This document shows positions 1 to 11,026 of a stretch of DNA of 64,000 bases, in pieces; position 1 is the first letter of the stretch; each line of letters starts with the position of its first letter. The notes below the pieces were generated by a model that had not been told where the DNA came from, did not search any database, and saw only the letters and a program-made list of their open reading frames with translations. The stretch is taken from positions 1-64,000 of the forward strand of contig NZ_CAKRDI010000012.1 of NCBI RefSeq assembly GCF_934309415.1, in the 5' to 3' direction. This DNA comes from an uncultured Mediterraneibacter sp. (lineage in GTDB: Bacteria > Bacillota > Clostridia > Lachnospirales > Lachnospiraceae). The translations under genes and the position numbers were made by a program.

Positions 1-1866
<1,866 letters not shown>

Positions 1867-1936
1867 AATAAAGGTAAGATGCCGGTAAGACGGAAGAAAA
1901 ACAGACAGCAGGGCATCAGATAAATGAAGCATGAAG

Positions 1937-1974
1937 AGAAATTCTACGGAGCTTTGTAGCTTCGTAGAATTTCT
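1937..1974 (+). terminator. Stem-loop between dnaK and dnaJ
   Basis: A perfect 12-bp stem (AGAAATTCTACG with CGTAGAATTTCT) closes a 14-nt loop. No T-run follows, so it is more likely a partial attenuator, RNA-processing site or 3'-end stabiliser that sets dnaK and dnaJ levels than a full terminator. Confidence 0.6.
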
Positions 1975-2015
1975 TGAGGTTAAGAAAGAGATACAGAAAG
2001 GTTAGTATTTGTGTT

Positions 2016-3215
2016 ATGGCAGAGGCAAAGAGAGATTATTATGAGGTGCTCGGCGTAAGCAAAGATGCAGATGATGCTACAATCAAGAAAGCATACCGTC
2101 AGCTTGCGAAGAAGTACCATCCAGATATGAATCCAGGGGATAAAGAAGCAGAAATAAAATTCAAAGAGGCTTCCGAAGCCTATGCCGTTCTGAGTGACGC
2201 TGACAAACGTCGTCAGTACGATCAGTTCGGCCACGCTGCATTTGATGGCGGTGCCGGCGGCGGAGCAGGTGGATTCGGCGGCGGATTTAATTTTAACGGA
2301 GCTGATTTCAGCGATATTTTCGGAGATATCTTCGGAGATATGTTTGGCGGTTCCAGAAGAGGCGGCGCAAACAACGGTCCGATGAAAGGGGCCAATATCA
2401 GAAAGAGCATCCGTATTACATTTGAGGAAGCAGTGTTCGGATGTGAGAAGGAACTTGACCTGATTTTAAAGGATCCATGTGAAGACTGTCATGGTACAGG
2501 TGCAAAACCGGGCACTTCCCCGGAGACTTGCCCGAAATGTGGCGGTAAGGGACAGGTGGTTTACACATCCCAGTCCTTCTTTGGCACAGTTCAGAACGTG
2601 CAGACCTGTCCAAACTGTGGTGGCTCAGGAAAGATCATCAAAGAGAAATGCCCGAAATGTTCCGGAACAGGATATACAGCCAGCAAGAAGAAGATCAAGG
2701 TTACAATTCCTGCCGGTATTGATAACGGACAGAGCGTGCGTATCCGTGAGAAAGGTGAGCCGGGCGTGAACGGTGGACCGAGAGGAGATCTGCTTGTCGA
2801 GGTAAATGTATCCAGACATCCGATTTTCCAGAGACAGGACGTACACATTTTCTCAACAGTAGCAATTTCATTTGCACAGGCTGCGCTCGGTGGAGATGTC
2901 AAGATCCCGACCGTAGACGGAGATGTGCTTTATACAGTAAAACCAGGAACAAAGACAGATACAAAGGTTCGTCTGAAAGGAAAAGGTGTTCCGTCTCTGA
3001 GAAATTCTCAGGTAAGAGGAGATCACTATGTAACACTTGTGATCCAGACACCGGAAAAACTGAGCGCCGAAGCAAAAGAAGCACTTAGAAAATTCGATGA
3101 ACTGACAGGTAACACACTGCATCAGAACGATGATGTAGCAGAGAAGAGCGAGAAGAAATCAAAGAAGAAAGGCTTCATGGATAAGATGAAAGAAGCTTTT
3201 GAGGATAAAGAATAA
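2016..3215 (+). CDS. dnaJ: Chaperone DnaJ (Hsp40)
   Basis: Co-chaperone that delivers substrates to DnaK and stimulates its ATPase. The 399-residue protein has the full type I layout: a J domain at residues 4-70 with the HPD motif (KKYHPDMNP), a Gly/Phe-rich linker, a cysteine-rich zinc domain with four CxxCxGxG repeats ([32 protein letters not shown]), and the C-terminal substrate-binding domain. The start is set at [13 protein letters not shown]; an upstream in-frame ATG would add 14 residues that do not fit the family. The tail is lysine-rich. Its stop codon shares one base with the next gene's ATG (TAATG), so the two are translationally coupled. Confidence 0.97.
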   Translation: MAEAKRDYYEVLGVSKDADDATIKKAYRQLAKKYHPDMNPGDKEAEIKFKEASEAYAVLSDADKRRQYDQFGHAAFDGGAGGGAGGFGGGFNFNGADFSDIFGDIFGDMFGGSRRGGANNGPMKGANIRKSIRITFEEAVFGCEKELDLILKDPCEDCHGTGAKPGTSPETCPKCGGKGQVVYTSQSFFGTVQNVQTCPNCGGSGKIIKEKCPKCSGTGYTASKKKIKVTIPAGIDNGQSVRIREKGEPGVNGGPRGDLLVEVNVSRHPIFQRQDVHIFSTVAISFAQAALGGDVKIPTVDGDVLYTVKPGTKTDTKVRLKGKGVPSLRNSQVRGDHYVTLVIQTPEKLSAEAKEALRKFDELTGNTLHQNDDVAEKSEKKSKKKGFMDKMKEAFEDKE

Positions 3216-4621
3216 TGGGCGGATTTTTTGGAGTAGCTTCAAAACAAGACTGTGTATTTGATTTATTTTTTGGTATTGATTACCACTCCCATCTCGGAAC
3301 AAGACGAGGTGGGATGGCTGTTTATGGGAAAAACGGATTTAACCGTTCCATCCATAATATCGAGAATGCCCCGTTCCGTACAAAGTTTGATAAAGATGTA
3401 CAGGAGATGGAGGGTAATATGGGAATCGGATGTATTTCCGATTTTGAGCCGCAGCCGCTGATCGTGAGATCTCATCATGGCACGTATGCGCTGACGACTG
3501 TAAGCAAGATCAACAATATGAAAGAGCTTACGGAGATGTTATTTCATAACGGACATTCTCATTTCCTTGAGATGAGCGGCGGTGATATCAATGCGACAGA
3601 GCTGATCGCAGCATTGATCAATCAGAAGGAGAATCTGATCGAAGGAATCAAGTATGCGCTTGATACAATCGATGGATCTGTTTCACTGCTTCTGATGAAT
3701 CAGGCGGGAATTTATGCTGCCAGAGACAAGTATGGCCGTACACCGGTGGTTGTGGGCAGAAGAGAGGACGCTTACTGCGTGACATTTGAAAATTTTGCCT
3801 ACAAAAATCTTGGATATTCGGATTATAAAGAATTAGGACCGGGAGAGATCGCGGTGATAACGGACAAGAATTGTATTACACTGGTCAATCCGAACAAAGA
3901 GATGAAGATCTGTACGTTCCTCTGGGTTTATTATGGATATCCATCCAGTGCCTACGAGGGAATGAGTGTAGAACAGATGCGCTATAACTGTGGAAAGATG
4001 ATGGCAAAACGTGATAACGTGAAGCCGGATATTGTTGCAGGAGTTCCAGATTCTGGAACAGCTCATGCAATTGGTTATGCGAATGAGTCAGGAGTTCCGT
4101 TCTCAAGACCATTTATAAAATATACACCGACCTGGCCGCGTTCTTTTATGCCGACCATGCAGAGCAAGCGTAATCTGATCGCAAAGATGAAACTGATCGC
4201 AGTAGAAGAGCTGGTACGCGACAAGAGTCTGCTTCTGATCGATGATTCGATCGTAAGAGGAACACAGCTTCGCGAGACAACAGAGTTCTTATATGAGAGC
4301 GGTGCGAAGGAAGTACATATCCGTCCGGCCTGCCCGCCGCTGTTATATGGCTGTAAATATCTGAACTTTTCAAGATCCTCTTCCGAGATGGATCTGATTA
4401 CACGCCGTGTGATTGATCGTCTGGAGAATGGAAATGTAACAGATGAAGTATTACAGCAATATGCAGATCCGGAATCTGAAAAATATGAACAGATGGTAGA
4501 AGAAATCCGAAAAGAGCTGAACTTTACTTCTCTGCGGTTTAACCGTCTGGATGATATGCTGGAATCCGTCGGAATTGATAAGTGCAGGCTCTGTACTTAT
4601 TGCTGGGATGGAAGAGAGTAG
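3215..4621 (+). CDS. PurF-like amidophosphoribosyltransferase lacking the nucleophilic Cys
   Basis: The 468-residue protein resembles glutamine PRPP amidotransferase, the first step of purine synthesis. An N-terminal Ntn/class II glutaminase-like domain spans about residues 1-230, and a phosphoribosyltransferase domain carries the PRPP loop LLLIDDSIVRGTQ. C-terminal cysteines (CRLCTYC) resemble the iron-sulfur ligands of Bacillus-type PurF. Active PurF begins Met-Cys-Gly and uses Cys2 as nucleophile after Met removal; here the codons read ATG GGC GGA, giving MGGFFGV, so the nucleophile is absent. Other fold motifs persist (LGTRRGGMAVYG, DKYGRTPVVVGR). It may be an ammonia-dependent enzyme or a paralogue with another or regulatory role. 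It overlaps dnaJ by one base, an unusual partner for a purine gene. Confidence 0.85.
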   Translation: MGGFFGVASKQDCVFDLFFGIDYHSHLGTRRGGMAVYGKNGFNRSIHNIENAPFRTKFDKDVQEMEGNMGIGCISDFEPQPLIVRSHHGTYALTTVSKINNMKELTEMLFHNGHSHFLEMSGGDINATELIAALINQKENLIEGIKYALDTIDGSVSLLLMNQAGIYAARDKYGRTPVVVGRREDAYCVTFENFAYKNLGYSDYKELGPGEIAVITDKNCITLVNPNKEMKICTFLWVYYGYPSSAYEGMSVEQMRYNCGKMMAKRDNVKPDIVAGVPDSGTAHAIGYANESGVPFSRPFIKYTPTWPRSFMPTMQSKRNLIAKMKLIAVEELVRDKSLLLIDDSIVRGTQLRETTEFLYESGAKEVHIRPACPPLLYGCKYLNFSRSSSEMDLITRRVIDRLENGNVTDEVLQQYADPESEKYEQMVEEIRKELNFTSLRFNRLDDMLESVGIDKCRLCTYCWDGRE

Positions 4622-4722
4622 ATCTATCATATAGACTGATATATACTTGCAGAAACGATGTACTAGACATATTTTAGGCGTTCTTTCAGATTATACATGT
4701 GATAACTTAATAAGATTAAATA

Positions 4723-4762
4723 GAAAAATCCATGGGTTCATTTTGAATTCATGGATTTTTTA
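4723..4762 (+). terminator. Intrinsic terminator after the PurF-like gene
   Basis: The stem AAAAATCCATG pairs with CATGGATTTTT around a short loop and is followed by a T-rich run. It lies about 100 bp after the stop codon. Confidence 0.8.
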
Positions 4763-4830
4763 TATATTAGCAACCAACGCCGCAAACGCCAATACACTCT
4801 ATTATTTACTATATTATAAGAAAGAGAAAA

Positions 4831-4872
4831 AAGAACAGATACCACACGAAATTTTCATATGGTACTGTTCTT
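4831..4872. terminator. Stem-loop split from its T-run by a mobile repeat
   Basis: AAGAACAG and TACCA on the left pair with TGGTA and CTGTTCTT on the right. The right arm CTGTTCTT is duplicated on the far side of the repeat at 4873-5009, where it continues into a run of T. The repeat therefore seems to have inserted into a terminator. Confidence 0.55.
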
Positions 4873-5009
4873 GTTACTGTTTAGACCAAAGCTAATCACT
4901 TTGCTGATTAGCTTTGAGGATGCACATTTTGGCCTGAATACATCTCGCCCATCGTCGCAGACGATGGGCGAGATGCGTTACTGTTTGCAGGTTGCCTGTG
5001 AACAGTAAC
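4873..5009 (+). mobile_element. Palindromic mobile element, full copy (subtype A)
   Basis: The 137-bp element is bounded by GTTACTGTT and GAACAGTAAC. It holds three stem-loops in order: HP1 (AAAGCTAATCA/TGATTAGCTTT), HP2 (CATCTCGCCCATCGT with its complement) and HP3 (GTTACTGTT/AACAGTAAC arms). CTGTTCTT lies directly on both sides (4865-4872 and 5010-5017), an exact 8-bp target duplication. No coding capacity. Confidence 0.9.
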
Positions 5010-5072
5010 CTGTTCTTTTTTCAGGAAAACAATCATTTGTTTTATATGCAGGGATCCTGCAAACAATAAATA

Positions 5073-6818
5073 TTAATCTTCATCTGGCTTCATAGACCAT
5101 CTGTTATGGTCTGTATGGAGCAACATATGTGATTTGTGTGACAGTGGTTTCTCAAGGAAATCGTTGTACAGTTTCAGTACATCCTGGTTCTCGTGCGAGA
5201 AACGGATTTTGGCGTTCTTATCCAGGAAGTAGAGGTTTTCACCACGTGTATGTGCGAGCTCTTCGCCGTCGTGGATCGGCTGTCCGCCGCCTCCTACGCA
5301 TCCTCCAGGACAGGCCATTACTTCTACAAAGTCGTAGTGTACTTCGCCATGCTCAATTGCCTCGATCAGCTTTCTTGTATTACCAAGACCGCTGACAACT
5401 GCGGCACGGATAGTTGCATCTCCAATCTGAATCTCTGCTTCGACCACACCTGTCTCGAAAGATGGGCTGCGGACGATTTTAAATGCATCCGGATCCGGAT
5501 TGCGTCCTGTTACAAGATAGTGAGCAGAACGAAGAGCGGCCTCCATAACACCTCCGGTTGCACCGAAGATAACACCAGCACCGGACCATTCTTTCATCAG
5601 TGGATCGCATTCACGGTCTTTGAGTGTAGAAGGATCAATGTGTGCGGAGCGGATCATTCTGGTCAGTTCTCTTGTTGTAAGAACTGTGTCGATATCTTTT
5701 CCGGCATATTCTCCATAGAACAGCTCCATATTGCTCTCGCCTTTCTTGGCAACACAAGGCATGATGGAGACTGTATAAATGTCTTCAGGCGCTACACCGA
5801 TGGACTGTGCGAAGTAAGTCTTCATAATGGCACCGAACATCTGCTGAGGTGACTTGGCTGTAGAAAGCTGAGACACCAGATGCGGATACTGTGATTTGAT
5901 AAAACGTATCCAGCCCGGACAGCAGGATGTGAACATTGGGCGAAGGCTCAGTTCTCCTTTGGAGAAGCGCTGCAGGAACTCATTTCCTTCTTCCATGATC
6001 GTAAGATCGGCAGAGAAGGAGGTGTCAAATACATAATCAACGCCGAGTTTTTTCAGGGCATCCATGATCTTGCCAACAGTTGCTTCTTCACGGGAAAGTC
6101 CCAGTGCTTCACCCCATGCCGCACGGACAGCAGGAGCGACCTGTGCAACGACCACTTTCTTCTTATCAGCGATTGCATCCCATACTTTCTCAGTGTCATC
6201 GCGTTCGCGCAGAGCACCGACCGGACAGTGTGTGATACACTGACCACAGAGAGAACAGGAAACTTCGTTGATCTTCTTATTTCCTGTGACATTGATGGTG
6301 GTTCTGGAACCGGTACTTGTGACATCCCAGATATTAAGTCCCTGTATTTTGTCACAGATCTGGATACAGCGCATACATTTGATACATTTGCGTGAATCAC
6401 GGATCAGTGGGAAGGTCTTATCCCACGGGAGATTCTCAAAACGCTCTTTAAATGGAAGATCGATCAGGTTCAGATCATTTGCCACTTTCTGAAGAGTACA
6501 GTTTCCACTTCTGACACAGGTTGCACATTTACAGTCGTGCTGGGAGAGGATGAGCTGTACGGTCTGTCTTCTGGCAACACGCACTTTCGGACTGTTTGTG
6601 TATACAACCATGCCTTCTGTAACAACGTTGTTACAGGAGGTGACAAGGCGGTCTTTGCCTTCAAGCTCAACAACACAGACACGACAGGCTGCGATTTCAT
6701 TGATCCCTTTCAGATAACATAGTTTAGGAATCGGAGTTCCGATCTTTGCGGCTGCCTCCATAATAGTAGTTCCTGCAGGAACGGAGATTTTCTGATTATC
6801 GATTGTAATATTTACCAT
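5073..6818 (-). CDS. hydA: [FeFe] hydrogenase catalytic subunit
   Basis: Reversible reduction of protons to H2 during fermentation. The 581-residue protein has an N-terminal 2Fe-2S ferredoxin fold with Cys ligands in PKLCYLKG, CRVC and TSCNN. A His/Cys cluster follows (HDCKCATCVRSGNC), then two 4Fe-4S clusters (CIKCMRCIQIC and CSLCGQCITHC, about residues 145-200), and the H-cluster domain with the three signatures TSCCPGW, MPCVAKKGE and MACPGGCVGGGGQP. The multi-cluster N-terminus is typical of M3-type cytosolic enzymes. The gene overlaps the end of the upstream flavoprotein gene by 7 nt (ATGGTAA), with AGGAGG 11 nt before the ATG, so the two form one translationally coupled module. Hydrogenase maturases are not in this window. 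Confidence 0.96.
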   Translation of the reverse strand: MVNITIDNQKISVPAGTTIMEAAAKIGTPIPKLCYLKGINEIAACRVCVVELEGKDRLVTSCNNVVTEGMVVYTNSPKVRVARRQTVQLILSQHDCKCATCVRSGNCTLQKVANDLNLIDLPFKERFENLPWDKTFPLIRDSRKCIKCMRCIQICDKIQGLNIWDVTSTGSRTTINVTGNKKINEVSCSLCGQCITHCPVGALRERDDTEKVWDAIADKKKVVVAQVAPAVRAAWGEALGLSREEATVGKIMDALKKLGVDYVFDTSFSADLTIMEEGNEFLQRFSKGELSLRPMFTSCCPGWIRFIKSQYPHLVSQLSTAKSPQQMFGAIMKTYFAQSIGVAPEDIYTVSIMPCVAKKGESNMELFYGEYAGKDIDTVLTTRELTRMIRSAHIDPSTLKDRECDPLMKEWSGAGVIFGATGGVMEAALRSAHYLVTGRNPDPDAFKIVRSPSFETGVVEAEIQIGDATIRAAVVSGLGNTRKLIEAIEHGEVHYDFVEVMACPGGCVGGGGQPIHDGEELAHTRGENLYFLDKNAKIRFSHENQDVLKLYNDFLEKPLSHKSHMLLHTDHNRWSMKPDED

Positions 6819-8644
6819 TTTTCTTTTCTACCTCCTTTGAAACTACCATAACCGAAGTGATCGCAGCGGAGACAACGGTTGGCCTCCTGTTTTGCTTCGG
6901 CTTCTGTCATACAGTTTTCTACACCTTCAAAATCACAGACACGCTGGCATGCTTCACGTTCTGTTAGTTCCACTCTGCCGCAAGGTTCGCGGTCGCTTAA
7001 CTGAGGATCTGGAATTTTCACATCACAACTGATGATATGGTGATATCCGAGATATTCATCGATATTGGCAGCAACTACTTTGGCAGCAGTGATGGCTTTG
7101 ATTACGGATGCAGGTCCGGAAGCACAGTCTCCACCAGCGAAGACACCAGGGATATTATCAAATCCACCGTATTTCTCTGTCATGATCTTACCGCGCTGAA
7201 CCGGAACACCTGCCTCTTCAAAATGCTGGTATTCGATATCCTGACCGATGGCTACAATGAGTGTCTGACAAGGAATCAGAATGTCATCTTCGCCGGTCGG
7301 ACAGACACTGGCACGACCATTTTTGATCTTGCTGATCATCTGAGGAGTCACATAGATTCCGGTCACATGGTTGTTCTCATCTGTTACGATCTTGGATGGA
7401 GCTTTCAGTGTGAGTACTTCGATTCCCTCTGCAATAGCTCCTTCGATCTCTGCCGGGAGAGCAGTCATATCTGCAGTACGACGGCGGTAAACAATACTTA
7501 CTTTTTTCGCACCGAGACGTCTGGCAGTACGGACAGCATCCATAGATACATTACCTCCGCCGATGACAGCAACTTCCTGTCCGGTCAGATTCGGATTTTG
7601 GTTCTTTCCTACATCACGAAGGAAGGAAACGGCAGAAATAACTCCCTCGGCCTGTTCTCCTTCGATTCCGAGTTTCTTATCTGTACTTGCACCGATGGTG
7701 ATCAGCACAGCATCATATTCTTCACGCAGGCTCTGAATGGTCATATCTTTACCGATGCGTTTTCCGAATTCAACTTTTACTCCGGTCTCGAGGATTGCCT
7801 CAATATCGTCATCCAAACGGTCTTTAGGCAGACGATAGTTCGGGATACCATAACGGAGCATACCGCCAAGTTTTGGAAGCATCTCAAAGACTGTTGTCTG
7901 GTGTCCCATCAGCTGCAGATAGTAGGCAGCGCTCAATCCTCCTGGACCTCCACCTACAATGGCAACACGTTTTCCGGTAGAAGGTGCACATTCCGGTGGC
8001 GGAACCTTTCCGGCAAAATCAGCAGCCATACGCTTCAGACCACGGATGTTGACTGCATCGTCTACGATGTTTCTGCGGCAGCGAGCCTCACATGGGTGCT
8101 CACAGATGAAACCACAGGTTGTCGGGAATGGGTTATCCTTACGGATCAGGCGAATCGCATCTGCATAACGGCCTGCACCTGTAAGGGCGATATATCCTGG
8201 AATATCCACATGTGCAGGGCATAAGGCAACACAAGGTACCGGCTGTGTGTACTGGCAGGTACAGCGTCCCTGGTGGACATGTTCTTCATAATCTTCCCGG
8301 CATTCGATCAGGCTTCTATGTACCATGGCACCGGCTTCATAACCAATCGGACAGTCGGATCCTTCGCGGATGGATTCTGATAAAGATTCGATCAGATCCA
8401 GAGTCTCCAGTGTAGCGGTTCCGTTCATAACATCTGTCAGCAGGTTCTTGAGCTGCCACAGTCCGACACGGCATGGAGTACATTTTCCACAGGATTGTGT
8501 CTGACACATCTCGATAAATGCACGAGTCATGTCAACAGGACATAATCCCGGAGGACTGGATTCCATTCTTCGTTCCAGAGTTTTATACAGTTCTTCTACG
8601 ACTAACTGTGCTTTGTCTGGAGCGGTAATTTCAAGTCTACTCAT
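6812..8644 (-). CDS. NuoF-type 4Fe-4S tail fused to GltD-like NAD(P)H flavoprotein (hydrogenase partner)
   Basis: The 610-residue protein probably passes electrons between NAD(P)H, ferredoxin and HydA. Residues 1-100 match only the C-terminal 4Fe-4S region of NuoF/HydB (SCGKCTPCRVG); the FMN- and NADH-binding Rossmann part is absent. The rest is a GltD/NfnB-type subunit: an N-terminal bis-4Fe-4S region (CTCQYTQPVPC, CPAHVDIPGYI, CGFICEHPCEARC), an FAD site (VAIVGGGPGGLSAAYYL) and an NAD(P) site (VAVIGGGNVSMDAVRTARR, FAGGDCASGPASV). The start at MSRLEITAP is chosen because AAGGAG lies 8 nt upstream. The GltD domain, with no separate NuoE or full NuoF, suggests an NADPH-linked or GltD-type electron-confurcating hydrogenase; the cofactor is inferred. 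Confidence 0.88.
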   Translation of the reverse strand: MSRLEITAPDKAQLVVEELYKTLERRMESSPPGLCPVDMTRAFIEMCQTQSCGKCTPCRVGLWQLKNLLTDVMNGTATLETLDLIESLSESIREGSDCPIGYEAGAMVHRSLIECREDYEEHVHQGRCTCQYTQPVPCVALCPAHVDIPGYIALTGAGRYADAIRLIRKDNPFPTTCGFICEHPCEARCRRNIVDDAVNIRGLKRMAADFAGKVPPPECAPSTGKRVAIVGGGPGGLSAAYYLQLMGHQTTVFEMLPKLGGMLRYGIPNYRLPKDRLDDDIEAILETGVKVEFGKRIGKDMTIQSLREEYDAVLITIGASTDKKLGIEGEQAEGVISAVSFLRDVGKNQNPNLTGQEVAVIGGGNVSMDAVRTARRLGAKKVSIVYRRRTADMTALPAEIEGAIAEGIEVLTLKAPSKIVTDENNHVTGIYVTPQMISKIKNGRASVCPTGEDDILIPCQTLIVAIGQDIEYQHFEEAGVPVQRGKIMTEKYGGFDNIPGVFAGGDCASGPASVIKAITAAKVVAANIDEYLGYHHIISCDVKIPDPQLSDREPCGRVELTEREACQRVCDFEGVENCMTEAEAKQEANRCLRCDHFGYGSFKGGRKEKW

Positions 8645-8692
8645 TTTTTTCTCTCCTTTTTCATGCAAAATTCTGAACAGTAAATAAATCGG

Positions 8693-8715
8693 AAATCTAA
8701 AAAAAATTTAGATTT
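8693..8715 (-). promoter_or_regulatory. Stem-loop in the hydrogenase leader
   Basis: AAATCTAAA and TTTAGATTT pair around an A/T loop within the roughly 100-nt untranslated leader of the hydrogenase operon. The role is unknown. Confidence 0.4.
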
Positions 8716-8748
8716 ATTTTCTGTAAGTTCGTTCTGCTCATTAAATAT

Positions 8749-8777
8749 ATTGTATAATATACACAAAAATAAGTCAA
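8749..8777 (-). promoter_or_regulatory. Promoter of the hydrogenase operon
   Basis: On the minus strand, TTGACT and TACAAT are separated by 17 bp, a near-consensus sigma-A promoter. It lies about 105 bp before the GltD-like start codon and downstream of the debranching enzyme's terminator. Confidence 0.75.
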
Positions 8778-8798
8778 TACAAAAGCGATTGTTAATAA

Positions 8799-8840
8799 AA
8801 TCACACAAAACCTAAAAATTTTTTAGATTTCGCGTGATTT
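8799..8840 (-). terminator. Terminator of the debranching enzyme gene
   Basis: On the minus strand, AAATCAC...CTAAAAA pairs imperfectly with TTTTTAG...GTGTGATTT, followed by T-rich sequence. It lies immediately after the stop codon at 8852. Confidence 0.65.
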
Positions 8841-8851
8841 ATAGAGTTAAA

Positions 8852-10960
8852 TTATAAGTTTGTTCCAACGAACACAATCACGGAGCGCTCTCCGAGAAGT
8901 ATTGGATTTTCAACAGTTGGCATCGCTTTTTCAGAGAAGAACTGATGGGCGGGATCCCCTGTGTTTACGGCAACCTTCCATTGATAATTTTTTGGCAAAT
9001 CTGGCAGTGTAATGTGAACCGGATACCAGAATGTGTTGACAGCGATGTAGACAAGGTCTTCTTTTTGTGTGGATTCATCGTAACCGGCAAAGAGGATACA
9101 GACGGTATGATCACTTTCCGGTGCCTGTGGTTCCCACGGAGTACATCCATGGATGCTTGCAGATGGAAATCCGATGTAACTTGGTTCTAGATCTTTCCGA
9201 ATGGCAGGATGTGCTTTACGAAATGCAATCATATATCGGAAAAATTCATAAAGATCCTGATTTTTTTCAAGCAGCGACCAGTCCAGCCAGGAGAGAAGGT
9301 TATCCTGACAGTAAGGATTATTATTTCCATAGCGGGTGTCCGCAAATTCATCTCCGGAGAGGAACATCGGTGTTCCGCGGCTGCACATCAGAACGGCACA
9401 GGCGTTCTTCATCATACGTTTTCTCAGAGCCAGAATGGAAGGATCCTCTGTCTCTCCCTCCACGCCACAGTTCCAGCTGTTGTTATCATCTGCACCGTCT
9501 GCATTGCTCCATCCGTTGGCTTCGTTATGTTTCTGGTTGTAGCTGTACAGATCGTAGAGTGTGAAACCGTCATGGCAGGTCAGAAAGTTGACGGATGCAT
9601 TGCCACCGCGGTAGACAGGATCGTAAAGATCGGTAGAACCGGTCATACGGCGGGCGGCAACAGAAGTCATGAAATCATCGCCTTTTAGAAATTTACGCAT
9701 ATCATCACGGTAGCGTCCGTTCCATTCTGCCCAGCGCTTCCAGGATGGGAAAGAGCCGACCTGATACAGTCCGCCTGCATCCCATGCTTCTGCGATCAGT
9801 TTGACATTCCCAAGGATGGAGTCAAAAGCAAGAGAGCGCAGCAGCGGAGGCTGGTTCAGCGGCATTCCGTCTTCATTTCGTCCCAGAATGGAAGCCAGAT
9901 CAAAACGGAAACCATCAACACGATATTCAATGACCCAGTAGCGGAGACAGTCGAGGATCATATCCTGAACAACCGGATGATTGCAGTTCAGAGTGTTGCC
10001 ACAGCCGCTGAAGTTATAATATTTACCATCCGGAGTCAGCATATAATAAATGTTGTTGTCAAATCCCTTGAAAGAAAAACAGGGGCCGAATTCATTTCCT
10101 TCTGCAGTGTGATTAAACACAACATCCAGGATCACTTCTATATTATTGTCATGCAGTTCACGGATCAGTGTTTTCAGCTCTAACCCTTCCCGGTTATATT
10201 CTGTGGAGGCACTGTAGCTGGTGTTCGGCGCAAAGAAGGAGACAGGATTATATCCCCAGAAATCAATGAGCTGATTCTCATCGATCAGACGGGCATCCCG
10301 CATTTCGTCAAATTCAAAGATCGGCATCAGTTCGACTGCGTTGATTCCGAGGTCTTTCAAATAAGGGATCTTTTCGCGCAGCCCTTCAAAGGTTCCCGGA
10401 TGTGCTACATTAGAACTGTCATCCATGGTAAATCCTCTGACGTGAAGCTCGTAGATGATCAGATCTTCCATCGGGATCTGTGCCTGGTGTGCCTGCCCCC
10501 AGTCGAAGTTGGAATGGACAACACGGGCGCGATAACCGTGGAGCATATCGTTTTTGTGTCCCCACTGGCTCTGCCCGGTAACGGCACGTGCATAAGGATC
10601 CAGCAGGATTTTGGACTTATCGAAGCGGAGTCCCTTTTTTTCATCATAAGGACCATCCAGACGATAGGCATATTCAAATTCTTCAATATCCAGTCCAAAA
10701 ACGATCATAGAATAGCAGAAACCGATCTTATAATTCTTCGGAAATGGAATGACAGCATAAGGTTCTTCTGCTTTCCGGTGGAATAAGAGCAGTTCGCAGG
10801 AGGTGGCTCCGTGAGACTGGATCGTGAAGTTTACACCGCCGGGGATAGCTGTAGCACCGAAATTCCGGAAAAATCCGGGGCGAACCTGAAATCCGTTGAC
10901 GGTATCGATGGGCTGAAGCTGTTCTGTGGGAACGAGTACAAGGTCGGGACGTTTGTTCAT
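8852..10960 (-). CDS. glgX: Glycogen debranching enzyme (isoamylase/GlgX type, GH13)
   Basis: Hydrolyses alpha-1,6 branch points in glycogen or maltodextrin. The 702-residue protein has an N-terminal CBM48-like beta domain (residues about 10-130), then a GH13 barrel. Visible catalytic signatures are VDGFRFDLAS (nucleophile Asp), LIAEAWDAGG (acid/base Glu) and FLTCHDGFTLYDL (transition-state Asp), with the conserved DVVFNHTAEG. A C-terminal beta domain ends the protein. The start is set at MNKRPDLVLVP, because AGGAGG lies 10-12 nt upstream; a longer frame reaching 11053 runs into a mobile repeat and is unlikely to be translated. No other glycogen gene is adjacent. Isoamylase versus GlgX specificity cannot be settled by eye. 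Confidence 0.92.
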   Translation of the reverse strand: MNKRPDLVLVPTEQLQPIDTVNGFQVRPGFFRNFGATAIPGGVNFTIQSHGATSCELLLFHRKAEEPYAVIPFPKNYKIGFCYSMIVFGLDIEEFEYAYRLDGPYDEKKGLRFDKSKILLDPYARAVTGQSQWGHKNDMLHGYRARVVHSNFDWGQAHQAQIPMEDLIIYELHVRGFTMDDSSNVAHPGTFEGLREKIPYLKDLGINAVELMPIFEFDEMRDARLIDENQLIDFWGYNPVSFFAPNTSYSASTEYNREGLELKTLIRELHDNNIEVILDVVFNHTAEGNEFGPCFSFKGFDNNIYYMLTPDGKYYNFSGCGNTLNCNHPVVQDMILDCLRYWVIEYRVDGFRFDLASILGRNEDGMPLNQPPLLRSLAFDSILGNVKLIAEAWDAGGLYQVGSFPSWKRWAEWNGRYRDDMRKFLKGDDFMTSVAARRMTGSTDLYDPVYRGGNASVNFLTCHDGFTLYDLYSYNQKHNEANGWSNADGADDNNSWNCGVEGETEDPSILALRKRMMKNACAVLMCSRGTPMFLSGDEFADTRYGNNNPYCQDNLLSWLDWSLLEKNQDLYEFFRYMIAFRKAHPAIRKDLEPSYIGFPSASIHGCTPWEPQAPESDHTVCILFAGYDESTQKEDLVYIAVNTFWYPVHITLPDLPKNYQWKVAVNTGDPAHQFFSEKAMPTVENPILLGERSVIVFVGTNL

Positions 10961-11026
10961 ATAGATGATACCTCCTGTGAAAAATGAATCATGTATCTCA
11001 TCTAGGTGATTCCAAATAATGAGATA

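Noticed and set aside
4647-4895. 82-codon frame after the PurF-like gene
   Set aside because: It crosses an intrinsic terminator and enters a mobile repeat; no ribosome binding site or family resemblance.
7037-8224. 395-codon open frame on the plus strand
   Set aside because: It is antisense to the GltD-like flavoprotein, has no ribosome binding site, and reads as Cys/Ser/Thr-rich shadow sequence.
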